Source: CBDANZ01 sp965197865 (GTDB lineage Bacteria > Acidobacteriota > Vicinamibacteria > Vicinamibacterales > CAVVIG01). From it: a DNA stretch of 64,000 bases. Made by a program: the position numbers and the translations under genes. The notes below the pieces were generated by a model that did no database searches, had not been told where the DNA came from, and saw nothing but the letters and a program-made list of their open reading frames with translations. The stretch is from assembly GCA_965197865.1 (NCBI GenBank), contig CBDANZ010000005.1:1-64000 (forward strand), given 5' to 3'. This document shows, piece after piece, positions 47,082-56,355 of the stretch (positions within the stretch are counted from its first letter, which is position 1; every line of letters starts with the position of its first letter).

Positions 47082-49580
47082 ATGCAGCCAGGAGCCATGC
47101 GGGCCCTCGAATTCGATCGCATCGTTGAGGCTGTCCGCAGTTTTGCGACCACGCCAATGGGCGACGAGCGGCTGGCGCGGCTCGCGCCCTCCTCGGACCC
47201 GCAGAGAGTCGCGCAGCTGCTCGCGGCGACGACCGAGACGGCGGCGTACGTGACAGAGATCGGTGCGCTCCCGCTCAGCGCGTCGAGCGAGCTTCCGCAG
47301 ATTCTTGGCGCGCTTGCTATCGAAGGCCGCCCGCTCGAGGCGCTCCAGCTGCTGGCGCTCGCGGCGTTTCTCGATTCGATCGACGAAACACGGGCCGCGA
47401 TTCGCCGCGTCGCCAGCTCGTTCCCGCTCCTCGAACACCTAAGCGGAAGCGCGGCATCGTTCAAGGACGAAATTGGCCAGGCGCGCGACAAGATCGATCC
47501 GGCCGGCGACGTGGTGGACCATGCGAGTCCCGAGCTGAGGGTGATCCGCGACCGGCTGCGCAAGCAGCGAACGCGGCTGAGAGGGACGATCGAGTCCTAC
47601 CTGCGCGGCAAGGACACGGCGAAATATCTTCAAGACCAGGTCGTCACCGAACGCAACGGACGCTATGTGCTCGTCATCAAGGTCGAGCATCGAAGCAGCA
47701 TTCCCGGGATTGTGCACGGCACTTCGACAAGCGGCGCCAGTCTGTTCCTCGAGCCGCTCAGCACGGTCGAGATTAACAACGACATCGTCGCACTGGAACA
47801 GCAGGAAGCGGAGGAGGTGCGGCGGATTCTGCTGGCGCTGACCGACGCGTTCCGCGGGCGGCCCTCCGATCTGCAGCGCACAATTGAGGCCGCCACTGAG
47901 TTGGACGTGCGACAGGCTCGCGCGCGGTTCTCGCAGTCGATCGATGCCATTGAGCCGCGGCTGTCGACCGACGGCGCCTTCGAACTTCAAGCGGCGCGGC
48001 ATCCGCTGCTGATGCCCCAGCTGCAGTCGCAGGTCGTCCGCCACCTCGAGGCGGCAAGAGCGGAGCGGGGCGATGGAATCCACGCACAGCCCGTCCGGGG
48101 AACAGAGGCTCCCGGGGCACACCAGCCACAGCAAGTGCCGGTCACCGTCAAGATCGTGGCGCCGGCAACGGTGCTCCTGATCACCGGGCCGAACACGGGA
48201 GGCAAGACCGTTGCGCTCAAGACCGCCGGGCTGTTAGCCATGATGGCGCAGTCGGGTCTGCGAATCCCCGCGGCGGACGGCTCGCGCGTGCCCGTCTTCC
48301 GTTCGATTTTTGCGGACATCGGCGATGATCAGTCGATTGAGGCCAGTTTGAGCACGTTCTCGGCGCACGTCACGAACATCGCGTCGATGGACAGGAGCCT
48401 CGCGGTGCCAGCGCTCGTGCTGCTCGACGAGGTGGGCTCGGGAACGGATCCGATCGAGGGCGGTGCCCTTGGCGTAGCCATCGTGGATCACTTCCGCCAA
48501 CGCGGAGCGGTGGTCATCGCCACAAGCCACTACGACGCGCTGAAGACCTACGCGTCGACGAGCGATGGTGTGGTAACGGCGGCGTTCGGGTTCGATCCGG
48601 ACACGTTCGCACCGACTTATCAACTGCTCTACGGGTCGCCGGGTCGGAGCCTCGCGCTCGAGATTGCCGGCCGGCTGGGCCTCAGCCCGTCGGTCGTGTC
48701 GGCCGCGCGCGACAATCTCAGCGCGCGCGAGGCGCAGCTCGCCGAGCACCTGGCGAAGATCGAACGCGACATGCGGGCGCTCGAGCACGAGCAGCGGCTG
48801 GCCGCGCGCGGGCGCGAGACGCTCGACGCGGCCGAAGCGCGGATGCGCCAGCGCGAAGAGGCGCTCAAGCAACGAGAGGACACCTTTCGCCGCCGGCTGA
48901 GCGAGGAGCTCGAAACCGAGGTGCGCCGGGCGCGCGGCGAGATCGACGATGTGATTGCGGCGCTCAAGGCGAAAACGAGCGCCGTCGCGCAGGCCACCCT
49001 TGCCGGCGCGCGACAGGGCGTCACAACCGGCGACACCGGGGCTGCCCGAAGCGACGCGCGTGCCGCCGTGGAGTCGGTGGTCAAGCGCATCCTCGAGCCG
49101 ATCGAGGCACACGCCGAGCCGGTGACCACGCCTGGCAAGATGCCCGTGATCGGCGATCGTGTGATCGTCACCGGTCTGGGGCTTGAAGCGGTTGTGACCA
49201 CTCTACACGACGGTTCGGCGGAACTCGACGTGCGCGGGAAGAGGATGCGCGCCAGCCTCCACGATCTGCGGGTTGTGGGCGGCCAGGCGGCGCCGGCCGT
49301 GAACGTCCGCGTCGAGCTGCAGCCGCGCGAGATGGTGTCAGCGGACTTGAATGTGATTGGCTGCAACGTGGACGAGGCGATCCAAAAGGCCGAGCGGTTC
49401 CTCGATGAATCGCTCTTGGGCGACCAGCGTGTCGTGCGGTTCATTCATGGGTACGGCACCGGACAGCTAAAGCGGGCGCTCGCCGGGTTCCTGCAACGCC
49501 ATCCACTCGTCGCGCGCTTCGACACAGCTCCACCCGACCAGGGCGGGGGTGGTGTGACAGTGGTGGAGCTAAGAGACTAA
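47082..49580 (+). CDS. mutS2: Endonuclease MutS2
   Basis: An 832-residue MutS2, linked to ribosome rescue or to suppression of recombination. The lever/clamp region is followed by the ATPase (TGPNTGGKTVALKTAGLLAM; LVLLDEVGSGTDPIEGG), a long charged coiled coil (about 540-650), a KOW-like region and a C-terminal Smr nuclease domain (RFIHGYGTGQLKRALAGFLQ). ATG 47082 is preferred over a TTG 12 bases earlier. It ends 2 bases before dnaG. Confidence 0.94.
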   Translation: MQPGAMRALEFDRIVEAVRSFATTPMGDERLARLAPSSDPQRVAQLLAATTETAAYVTEIGALPLSASSELPQILGALAIEGRPLEALQLLALAAFLDSIDETRAAIRRVASSFPLLEHLSGSAASFKDEIGQARDKIDPAGDVVDHASPELRVIRDRLRKQRTRLRGTIESYLRGKDTAKYLQDQVVTERNGRYVLVIKVEHRSSIPGIVHGTSTSGASLFLEPLSTVEINNDIVALEQQEAEEVRRILLALTDAFRGRPSDLQRTIEAATELDVRQARARFSQSIDAIEPRLSTDGAFELQAARHPLLMPQLQSQVVRHLEAARAERGDGIHAQPVRGTEAPGAHQPQQVPVTVKIVAPATVLLITGPNTGGKTVALKTAGLLAMMAQSGLRIPAADGSRVPVFRSIFADIGDDQSIEASLSTFSAHVTNIASMDRSLAVPALVLLDEVGSGTDPIEGGALGVAIVDHFRQRGAVVIATSHYDALKTYASTSDGVVTAAFGFDPDTFAPTYQLLYGSPGRSLALEIAGRLGLSPSVVSAARDNLSAREAQLAEHLAKIERDMRALEHEQRLAARGRETLDAAEARMRQREEALKQREDTFRRRLSEELETEVRRARGEIDDVIAALKAKTSAVAQATLAGARQGVTTGDTGAARSDARAAVESVVKRILEPIEAHAEPVTTPGKMPVIGDRVIVTGLGLEAVVTTLHDGSAELDVRGKRMRASLHDLRVVGGQAAPAVNVRVELQPREMVSADLNVIGCNVDEAIQKAERFLDESLLGDQRVVRFIHGYGTGQLKRALAGFLQRHPLVARFDTAPPDQGGGGVTVVELRD

Positions 49581-49582
49581 AA

Positions 49583-51364
49583 ATGGGTTTGTTTCCGCAA
49601 CACTTCATCGACGACCTGCGCTTGCAAGCGAACATCCTGCAGGTTGTCCAGGACTACGTGCCGCTCCGGCGCGCGGGCACGAGCCACAAAGGTCTCTGCC
49701 CGTTCCATTCGGAGAAGACTCCGTCGTTTCATGTCAACCACGAGAAAGGATTCTTCCACTGCTTCGGGTGCGGGGTCGGCGGAGACGTGTTCAAGTTTCT
49801 CGAGCTGAACGAGAAGGTGGGATTTCAGGATGCTGTGCGGATGCTCGCGCAGAAGTTCAACGTCGCGCTGCCCGAGCAGGCCGAAGGAGGGTCAGACGAG
49901 GCTCGCCGCGACACCAGGCTGCGCGAGGACCTTCTTAAGATCCACGAGGTGGCCTCGGCGTACTTTCGGAATCAGCTGGCGGGACCTGCCGGGGGGCGCG
50001 CGCGCCGGCAGTTGCTGGATCGCGGCATCACCTCAACGACTGTCGAACAACTCGCTTTGGGCTTCGCACCAGCGTCGCGCGAGGGCTTGAAAACGGTCCT
50101 AATGAAGCAGGGATTTCCACAGGGGCTGCTGCTCCAAAGCGGGCTGCTCGTCCAGCGTCAGGGCGGCGAGGTCATCGACCGGTTCCGAGACCGGTTGATG
50201 ATCCCCATTTGCCGCGACACCGGGTCGGTGATTGCCTTTGGCGGCCGATCGATGACCGCCGACCAGAGCCCGAAGTACCTGAATTCGCCCGAGACACCAA
50301 TCTACGCGAAGGGGCGCACGCTTTACGGCCTGAACCTGACGAAGGCGGGGATGCGAACGTTCGGGTACGCCGTGCTGGTCGAGGGGTATTTCGACTTCGC
50401 GCAGGTCGTTCAGGGCGAGGTGGCTCCCGTGGTGGCGTCGTGCGGAACGGCGCTGACGCCTCAGCAAGCCCAGCTGTTGCGGCGATTCACAACCAAGGTG
50501 GTGCTCAGCTACGACCCGGATGAGGCTGGGCAGGGTGCGGCCGCGCGGTCATGCGACCTGCTCGTGGCCGAGGGGTTCGACGTCAACGTCGTGGTGCTGG
50601 ATAAGGGAGAGGACCCTGATACATTTATCCGAAAACAGGGGCCTGACCGATACCGTGAAAGATTGCGCAGTTCACGGCCGTATTTAGAGTATCTGCTTGA
50701 CCAGGCCGCCGAGGGCGTCGATTTCGGACACGATCATGGCCGCCGACAGTTTCTGGGCCGGATGCTGGGAGTCGCTGCCCGCATCCCCGACGCCGCCAGG
50801 CGCGACCAGTTCGCGGACCGAATCGCCCACAAGGCCCGGATCACAGAAGAGGTGGTCCGTGCCGAAATCCGGAAGGCGGCAGCCGGGCGGAAAACCGCTG
50901 TCGGGGCGCACGGCGTGCTGGCCGGGCCAGGTCAGGGTCAGGTCCGCGGCGCGGAGCGGGCGCTTCTCTGGTGGATTGTCAACAACCCGGCCGACGCCAT
51001 GGTGGCGCTGAGGGAGGTCGATCCGGAGGACCTCGAGGGTCTAGCGACCGCCGAGATCCTTGGACTGGCACGGGCCCTACAGCCTGAAACGCCCGACCTC
51101 CTCCCCTCGGAGCTGATTCAGCGTCTAAGTACAATGAGCGCTCAGCTGGTTGCTCGAATTGCTGCCGAAAAGGCGCCCCCCGCCTTGATCGTCCGCGAGT
51201 GTGTCCAAGCGCTCAAGCTCATCCGCTGGGAGCGCGAGAAGGCTTCGCTGCAGCGCGAAATCATCCGGCTGCAGGACATCGGGGCCGGCGAGCACGGGCA
51301 TGAAATTGATGCGTTGTGGCAGAGGAAGAAGGCCCTGCTTTGCCGGATGCAGCGGTTGACGTAG
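49583..51364 (+). CDS. dnaG: DNA primase
   Basis: A 593-residue primase that lays RNA primers at the fork. CHC2 zinc finger (CPFHSEKTPSF ... FFHCFGCGVGGD, residues about 32-65), catalytic TOPRIM core (LVEGYFDFAQV, then VVLSYDPDEAGQGAA) and a helical C-terminal helicase-binding part. It is followed directly by rpoD, as in many bacteria (macromolecular synthesis operon). Ends with TAG. Confidence 0.97.
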   Translation: MGLFPQHFIDDLRLQANILQVVQDYVPLRRAGTSHKGLCPFHSEKTPSFHVNHEKGFFHCFGCGVGGDVFKFLELNEKVGFQDAVRMLAQKFNVALPEQAEGGSDEARRDTRLREDLLKIHEVASAYFRNQLAGPAGGRARRQLLDRGITSTTVEQLALGFAPASREGLKTVLMKQGFPQGLLLQSGLLVQRQGGEVIDRFRDRLMIPICRDTGSVIAFGGRSMTADQSPKYLNSPETPIYAKGRTLYGLNLTKAGMRTFGYAVLVEGYFDFAQVVQGEVAPVVASCGTALTPQQAQLLRRFTTKVVLSYDPDEAGQGAAARSCDLLVAEGFDVNVVVLDKGEDPDTFIRKQGPDRYRERLRSSRPYLEYLLDQAAEGVDFGHDHGRRQFLGRMLGVAARIPDAARRDQFADRIAHKARITEEVVRAEIRKAAAGRKTAVGAHGVLAGPGQGQVRGAERALLWWIVNNPADAMVALREVDPEDLEGLATAEILGLARALQPETPDLLPSELIQRLSTMSAQLVARIAAEKAPPALIVRECVQALKLIRWEREKASLQREIIRLQDIGAGEHGHEIDALWQRKKALLCRMQRLT

Positions 51365-51378
51365 GAGCGGGGGGCGTG

Positions 51379-53109
51379 ATGCCCCACGAGGATGAACGAA
51401 TGTCGATTGAAGAAAAATACGACGAAGTACGACAGCTGATCAACATCGGCAAGGAAAAAGGCTACCTGCTGTACGACGAGGTCAACGAGCTTCTGCCGTC
51501 GGAAATCACGTCGTCCGAGGAGCTCGACGACCTGTTCAACACGTTTGGCAGCGCGGGGATCGAGGTCATCGACTCGGACCAGAAGTACCTGCGCGATGAA
51601 AAACCGATTGATCGCACCGGCGAGGGCGCTGAGGAGCTCGATCTCACTCCGGGCGCGCTCGACAAGACCAATGACCCCGTCCGCATGTACTTGCGCGAGA
51701 TGGGCACCGTCCCGCTCCTCACACGTGAGGGCGAGGTCGAGATCGCCCGCCGGATCGAGCGCGGGAAACACGCCGTCATCAAATCGATCTCACGCACGCC
51801 GCTGATCACCAAGAAGGTCATTCTGCTCGGGGACCAGCTCAACAGCGGCGACCGCACGATTCGCGAGCTGGTGATCTTCAACGACGAAGAGATCACCGAC
51901 GAACGGATTCAGGAACGCTCGAAGCAGGTCCAGAAGCAAATCGACGCCGTTCGAAAGGCGCGCGAGGTCTCTGAGAAGCTCGAACAGAAACTGGCCGACA
52001 CGCCGAAGGGGGCGACCACGCGGGCGAAGCGGAAGTACCGCCGCGCACGAAGGGCGACAATGCGCGCGCGCGTGGAGTTGTCTCAGCGCATTCGCGACAT
52101 CGAGTTCACGGAGGCCGTGAAACGGCGGCTCATCGACGAGATGAAGCAGGCCGTCGAGGACGTCAAGGCGGTGCAGCGCGAGATCGAAGCGCTCGGGAGG
52201 CTCCTCAACACGAGGAACCGCAAGCAGCGGGTGAAGGAAGAAGAGCGGAAGAACATCCTGCGCCAGGTCAAGGGGCAGAAGCTGAAGCTTCGGTCGATGA
52301 CAGACACGCTGGAACAGGAACCGGCGGAGTTAAAGAAGACGCTCGACACGATCATCCGGGGCGAGTACCACGCCGAACAGGCCAAGAAGGAGCTCGTTGA
52401 GGCGAACCTTCGCCTGGTCGTGTCCATCGCGAAGAAGTACACCAATCGTGGCCTGCAGTTTCTCGATCTGATTCAGGAGGGCAACATCGGCCTCATGAAG
52501 GCCGTCGACAAGTTCGAGTATCGGCGCGGGTACAAGTTCTCGACTTACGCCACGTGGTGGATCCGCCAGGCGATCACCCGTGCGATTGCCGATCAGGCGC
52601 GGACCATCCGCATTCCCGTCCACATGATCGAGACAATCAACAAGCTCATCCGCACGTCGCGGGCGCTCGTGCAGGAGCTGGGCCGCGAGCCGACCTCGGA
52701 AGAGATCGCTAGGCGCATGGACATCCCGGTGTCGAAGGTCCGCAAGGTTTTGAAGATCGCGCAGGAACCCATTTCGCTGGAAACGCCGATTGGTGAAGAG
52801 GAAGATTCGCATCTGGGCGACTTCATCGAGGATCGGCAGGTCGTGTTGCCATCGGAAGCCGTGATTAACCTGAACCTGAAGGAGCAGACCGACTCGGTGT
52901 TGAAAACGCTCACGCCGCGCGAGGAGAAGGTCATCAAGATGCGGTTCGGCGTTGGCGACGGCAGCGAACACACGCTGGAAGAAGTGGGACAGAGCTTCGC
53001 CGTCACGCGTGAGCGTATCCGGCAGATCGAAGCCAAGGCTCTACGAAAGCTGCGACATCCTTCGCGAAGCCGCAAGCTGCGCGCTTTCCTGGAGGGAAGA
53101 ACGACGTAG
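51379..53109 (+). CDS. rpoD: RNA polymerase primary sigma factor
   Basis: A 576-residue housekeeping sigma-70. A short region 1.1 is followed by region 1.2 (DPVRMYLREMGTVPLLTREG), a charged non-conserved insert (about 150-330), regions 2.1-2.4 (LVVSIAKKYTNRGLQFLDLI, then YKFSTYATWWIRQAITRAIA) and regions 3-4 with the helix-turn-helix EEVGQSFAVTRERIRQIEAK. ATG 51379 has GGAG about 11 bases upstream; ATG 51400 with GAGG is a good alternative. It starts 14 bases after dnaG. Confidence 0.96.
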   Translation: MPHEDERMSIEEKYDEVRQLINIGKEKGYLLYDEVNELLPSEITSSEELDDLFNTFGSAGIEVIDSDQKYLRDEKPIDRTGEGAEELDLTPGALDKTNDPVRMYLREMGTVPLLTREGEVEIARRIERGKHAVIKSISRTPLITKKVILLGDQLNSGDRTIRELVIFNDEEITDERIQERSKQVQKQIDAVRKAREVSEKLEQKLADTPKGATTRAKRKYRRARRATMRARVELSQRIRDIEFTEAVKRRLIDEMKQAVEDVKAVQREIEALGRLLNTRNRKQRVKEEERKNILRQVKGQKLKLRSMTDTLEQEPAELKKTLDTIIRGEYHAEQAKKELVEANLRLVVSIAKKYTNRGLQFLDLIQEGNIGLMKAVDKFEYRRGYKFSTYATWWIRQAITRAIADQARTIRIPVHMIETINKLIRTSRALVQELGREPTSEEIARRMDIPVSKVRKVLKIAQEPISLETPIGEEEDSHLGDFIEDRQVVLPSEAVINLNLKEQTDSVLKTLTPREEKVIKMRFGVGDGSEHTLEEVGQSFAVTRERIRQIEAKALRKLRHPSRSRKLRAFLEGRTT

Positions 53110-53142
53110 TCGTCAGCTGTCGCTCGTCGGTCGTTCATGCGA

Positions 53143-53156
53143 CTTGTGACTTGTGA
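53143..53156. repeat. CTTGTGA tandem copy after rpoD
   Basis: Two copies of CTTGTGA, the same heptamer as at 12852. The bases before it (53108-53140) repeat GTCGT/CGTCGG-like words. Confidence 0.6.
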
Positions 53157-53171
53157 TTGATAGTTTGTCCC

Positions 53172-53247
53172 GGGCCCATAGCTCAACGGTGAGAGCCGCC
53201 GGCTCATAACCGGTCCGTTCCAGGTTCGAATCCTGGTGGGCCCACCA
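53172..53247 (+). tRNA. tRNA with CAU anticodon (Met or lysidine-Ile2)
   Basis: A 76-base cloverleaf with encoded CCA. Acceptor GGGCCCA/TGGGCCC pairs fully, D stem GCTC/GAGC, anticodon stem GCCGG/CCGGT with loop CTCATAA, T arm CCAGG-TTCGAAT-CCTGG. The CAT anticodon fits elongator tRNA-Met or tRNA-Ile whose C34 becomes lysidine; eye inspection cannot separate these. The acceptor's first pair (G-C) argues against initiator tRNA. Confidence 0.93.
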
Positions 53248-53260
53248 TTTGGCTTCGTTG

Positions 53261-53296
53261 AGATTGCAGATTGCAGACCGCAGATTCCAGATTGAT
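53261..53296. repeat. AGATTGC iterated spacer after the tRNA
   Basis: AGATTGCAGATTGCAGACCG followed by CAGATTCCAGATTGATT: four or five drifting copies of a CAGATTG word between the tRNA and its terminator. Confidence 0.7.
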
Positions 53297-53331
53297 TGGA
53301 GAGTGGACGAAGGCAACATCGTTGCCCAGGG

Positions 53332-53362
53332 AGCCCCGGTGCGCGAGCGCCGGGGCTTTTTT
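53332..53362 (+). terminator. Rho-independent terminator after the tRNA
   Basis: AGCCCCGG (53332-53339) pairs with CCGGGGCT (53350-53357) around a 10-base loop and is followed by six T (53357-53362). Confidence 0.9.
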
Positions 53363-53412
53363 GTTTCTACGACCTTTTCGACCGGATACGCCGAGCGCGG
53401 CACCGACCAGAC

Positions 53413-54156
53413 ATGCATCCTGACCTCGAGCGTGCGATTGCGCTTCAGCGGCTCGATTCGGTGGCGCACGATGCTCGGCGCCGAGTCGCCGACGAATCGG
53501 AGCGGCAGAAAACGTTCGACACGCGCCTCGAAACGGCCCGGCAGCGCGTAGCGGCGGCGAAGGAGCGACTCACCGAGAATCAGACCGCGCGGCGCACGAT
53601 CGAAAAGGACGTCGCCCTTCACCAGGGACGGTTCTCGAAGTTCCGCGATCAACTGATGTTGGTGAAGACGAATACCGAGTATCAGGCGATGCAGAAGGAG
53701 ATCGAGTTTGCGCAGACCGAGGTGAAAGCGCTCGAAGATCGGATCCTCGAGCGCATGCTCGAGGCTGACGATCTCCTGGCGGCGCTGAAGCGCGCGGAGG
53801 ACGAGCTGTCCGCCGAGCAGAAAACAGTCGACGCCGATCGGCAGGCGCTCGCCTCGGAGCTGGAAGGACTGAAAGCCTTGCTGGAGCGAATCACGAGCGA
53901 GCGCGCCGAGCTGGTGCCATCGCTCGATCGGCAGGTGCTGGCCGTCTTCGAGCTGGTCTCCCAGCGCAGGAACGGCGTGGCCGTTGCCGAAGCGCGAGAC
54001 GGGGTCTGCAGCATTTGTCACGTCCGGCTTCGGCCGCAGGTTTTTAACACCGTCCGGCGGAACAATCAGATTGTCCAATGCGACAGCTGCCAGCGGATCC
54101 TGTACTTCGTGCCGGTCGCCTCCGCCGCCGACGGCAGAACGCAGCCCGTCTCGTGA
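53413..54156 (+). CDS. Coiled-coil protein with C-terminal zinc ribbon (CT398/DUF-type)
   Basis: A 247-residue protein of the C4-type zinc-ribbon family (Chlamydia CT398-like), function unknown. Residues about 10-185 are a long coiled-coil hairpin (MLVKTNTEYQAMQKEIEFAQ is the usual family landmark). The C-terminus carries two CX2C knuckles: CSICHVRL and CDSCQRILYF. The ATG at 53413 fits family starts. Its stop overlaps the next gene's GTG (GTGA). Confidence 0.88.
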   Translation: MHPDLERAIALQRLDSVAHDARRRVADESERQKTFDTRLETARQRVAAAKERLTENQTARRTIEKDVALHQGRFSKFRDQLMLVKTNTEYQAMQKEIEFAQTEVKALEDRILERMLEADDLLAALKRAEDELSAEQKTVDADRQALASELEGLKALLERITSERAELVPSLDRQVLAVFELVSQRRNGVAVAEARDGVCSICHVRLRPQVFNTVRRNNQIVQCDSCQRILYFVPVASAADGRTQPVS

Positions 54157-54566
54157 CAGAACTCGCCGTCGCCTACATCGACGGAGGCGCACGCGGCAAT
54201 CCGGGGCCTGCAGGCTACGGCGTGCGGATCGAGCAGCCGGACGGCACGCTCGTCGAGGAGTTCCGCAGGTCGATTGGCGTGGTGACCAACAACGTCGCCG
54301 AGTACCGCGCCCTGCTCGCAGCGCTCGAATGGGCGCGCGCACACCGCTGTCGGTGCGTGCACGTGCGATCCGATTCGCTGCTACTCGTCCAGCAGATGCT
54401 TGGTCGCTACAAGGTCAAGCACGCGGGCCTGCAGCCGCTGCACGCGAAGGCGCGCCTGCTGGCGCATGAGATCGGACAGGTCACCTTCGAGCACGTCGAT
54501 CGCGAGTCGAACACCCACGCCGACCGCCTCGCAAATGCCGCTATGGACGAGGCGGCAGGCGCCTGA
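54153..54566 (+). CDS. Ribonuclease HI family protein
   Basis: A 137-residue RNase H fold protein that would cut RNA in RNA-DNA hybrids. Catalytic acids: Asp in YIDGGARGNPGPAGYG, Glu in NNVAEYRALLAAL, Asp in VRSDSLLLVQQMLG, and Asp in THADRLANAAMD. The basic protrusion of E. coli RNase HI is missing, as in the archaeal/Sto-like short type. GTG start overlaps the stop of the zinc-ribbon gene, a pairing known in other bacteria. Confidence 0.9.
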   Translation: MTELAVAYIDGGARGNPGPAGYGVRIEQPDGTLVEEFRRSIGVVTNNVAEYRALLAALEWARAHRCRCVHVRSDSLLLVQQMLGRYKVKHAGLQPLHAKARLLAHEIGQVTFEHVDRESNTHADRLANAAMDEAAGA

Positions 54567-55380
54567 TCGCGCCAGCGATCCGGCCTGTGGGCCCACCGGC
54601 GCGCCGGTACGAACAGAAGGTCGCGGCGTGGCTCGCCGTGCAAAGCTCTGCGGTGAAAATTTGATCGCCAGCGAGACCCTCCGCTACAAGCTGCTCGCGC
54701 GCGGCTGCCCATGCATCGAAAAACCAGTGGTCGTGGCGTCCCTTCGGCGCGACTCCAGACATCGAGGGATTGCCAGGCGATTCAACCGGCCCGCGAAGAA
54801 ACCAGCGCGCCAACTCCTCTGCGGTGAAATCCGCGTCGGTGAAGCGATCTTTCACATCGGTGCCCACCTCATAGCAGCAGGCGCCAATCGATGGCCCGAT
54901 CGCTGCTAGTAGATCCGACCCTCGAGCGCCGAACGCGCGACCGAGGGGCGCCACCGTCGCCGCCGGAACGCGCGCCGCCAGACCGCGCCAGCCGGCGTGG
55001 GCCGCGGCGACAGCGCCTGTGCGCCGATCGACGACCAACAACGGGACGCAATCCGCGGCACCCACGGCCAGCGCCAGCTCAGGATCGATGGTCACGATGA
55101 TGTCCGCGTCGGGTTGCGCAGCGGTTCGACCATGCGCAATCAGGGCGGTCGCGCCGTGAACCTGGTGCACGCGAACCAACTGTTCGGCATTCACCCTCAG
55201 TGCGACAGCGACGTCGGCCCACGACGCCCTGTGGTCCGATGTCGCGTTCGTGCCGAGCAGCCATTCGCGCGTCGTAAAGAGGTGAGGGGCCACGGCCAAC
55301 AGGGGCTGGCACATGAGCGCCGGCCCCGACGCGGCTTGCACCCATCCGAAGCGGCCGTTAGGCTGTGGTAGCGCGCGCAC
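54541..55380 (-). CDS. pgeF: Peptidoglycan editing factor PgeF (YfiH/laccase-domain family)
   Basis: A 279-residue protein that removes wrongly built (L-Ser) muropeptide precursors. Metal-site residues: His in VHQVHGATAL, Cys in GAADCVPLLVVD, His in AAAHAGWRGLA; also GPSIGACCYEVG. GTG start at 55380. Its 3' end overlaps the RNase HI gene's end by 26 bases (convergent). It is divergent from acpS with 14 bases between the starts. Confidence 0.92.
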   Translation of the reverse strand: MRALPQPNGRFGWVQAASGPALMCQPLLAVAPHLFTTREWLLGTNATSDHRASWADVAVALRVNAEQLVRVHQVHGATALIAHGRTAAQPDADIIVTIDPELALAVGAADCVPLLVVDRRTGAVAAAHAGWRGLAARVPAATVAPLGRAFGARGSDLLAAIGPSIGACCYEVGTDVKDRFTDADFTAEELARWFLRGPVESPGNPSMSGVAPKGRHDHWFFDAWAAAREQLVAEGLAGDQIFTAELCTASHAATFCSYRRAGGPTGRIAGAIRRLPPRP

Positions 55381-55394
55381 GGTAGCTCATCATC

Positions 55395-55781
55395 ATGTCG
55401 AACATCATCGGGCTCGGCCTCGACGCTACAGATATTCCGCGCATCGCAGCCATACTTGAGCAACACGGTGATCGGTTCGCGCGCCGCGTCTTCACCGATG
55501 GCGAAATCGCCTACTGCACGCGCCGTCGGGCGCCGGCCATTCATTTCGCGAGCCGCTTTGCCGCCAAGGAAGCCACAATGAAGGCGTTCGGCACCGGCCA
55601 CTCACAGGGTATTCTCTGGCGCGATGTCGAGGTGGTCCGCCGCAGCGGCCCCCCCCGCCTGCAGTTTCACGGCGGCGCCAAGCGGAGATTCGTGGCCATG
55701 GGCGCGCAGTCGTCGCTGTTGACGATCACGCATTCCGACTCTCTCGCAATCGCCCAGGTGCTGCTCCTTGGCCCAGCGTAG
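55395..55781 (+). CDS. acpS: Holo-[acyl-carrier-protein] synthase
   Basis: A 128-residue AcpS, which adds 4'-phosphopantetheine to ACP for fatty-acid synthesis. The Mg-binding Asp is in IIGLGLDATDIPRIAAIL and the Glu in FASRFAAKEATMKAFGTG. Length is normal. The end (LLTITHSDSLAIAQVLL) matches the last strand of the fold. Confidence 0.94.
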   Translation: MSNIIGLGLDATDIPRIAAILEQHGDRFARRVFTDGEIAYCTRRRAPAIHFASRFAAKEATMKAFGTGHSQGILWRDVEVVRRSGPPRLQFHGGAKRRFVAMGAQSSLLTITHSDSLAIAQVLLLGPA

Positions 55782-56040
55782 CCCAGGTCTTCAACACCGG
55801 CAACCACGGTTGGCATCTTCCCGGGTCCCGTGCGGCCGCCGTCTCGCACGTCAAGCGACCTCGTTCATAACCGCCTCGTCGCCTGCACCTTGCGGACTCG
55901 CCGGCAGATCGCCCTTGGCGGCACCCTCCTTGGATCATCTCCGACGCGGCTGCCACCAGCCGCCTACAGCGGACGGGCAACTGGCGTCCGCAGCACGCTC
56001 GAGGCGCCTGCGGTCGCGCGCAAGTCAAGGGGCCTCCCAC

Positions 56041-56343
56041 ATGGCCATCAAGATTACGCCGAACGACAAGGGGAACCCGCCGGGAAAGCTCGCGGAGGCC
56101 GAGCTACATTTCACCGAGGCGCCGCTCGATGGGCTGAAGCTGATTGGGTTCTCGGTCTGGGAGCGGCGCGGCGGCAACGGCCGCAATGTCACCTTTCCGG
56201 CCAGACAGTACAGCGTGGATCGCGAGCGCCGCAGCTTCGCGCTGCTCCGCCCCATCGTCGACACCACGGCTCAGAACAAGCTGCGCAATCTGATCCTCGA
56301 GGCGTTTCAGGAGTACGAGGAGCGCGCCGCCATCGCATTGTGA
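56041..56343 (+). CDS. 100-residue conserved-looking hypothetical protein
   Basis: A small soluble protein starting MAIKITPNDKGNPPGKLAEA, with a beta-rich core (LDGLKLIGFSVWERRGGNGR then NVTFPARQYSV) and a C-terminal helix (AQNKLRNLILEAFQEYEERA). The pattern 'strand, G-N-x-x-FPxRxY, helix ending EYE' recalls SpoVG-like proteins (MPSRK ... ILxxY), a loose resemblance only. AAGGGG lies about 10 bases before the ATG. The 260 bases before it hold nothing I recognise. Confidence 0.7.
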   Translation: MAIKITPNDKGNPPGKLAEAELHFTEAPLDGLKLIGFSVWERRGGNGRNVTFPARQYSVDRERRSFALLRPIVDTTAQNKLRNLILEAFQEYEERAAIAL

Positions 56344-56355
56344 CGTTTATCCAAA

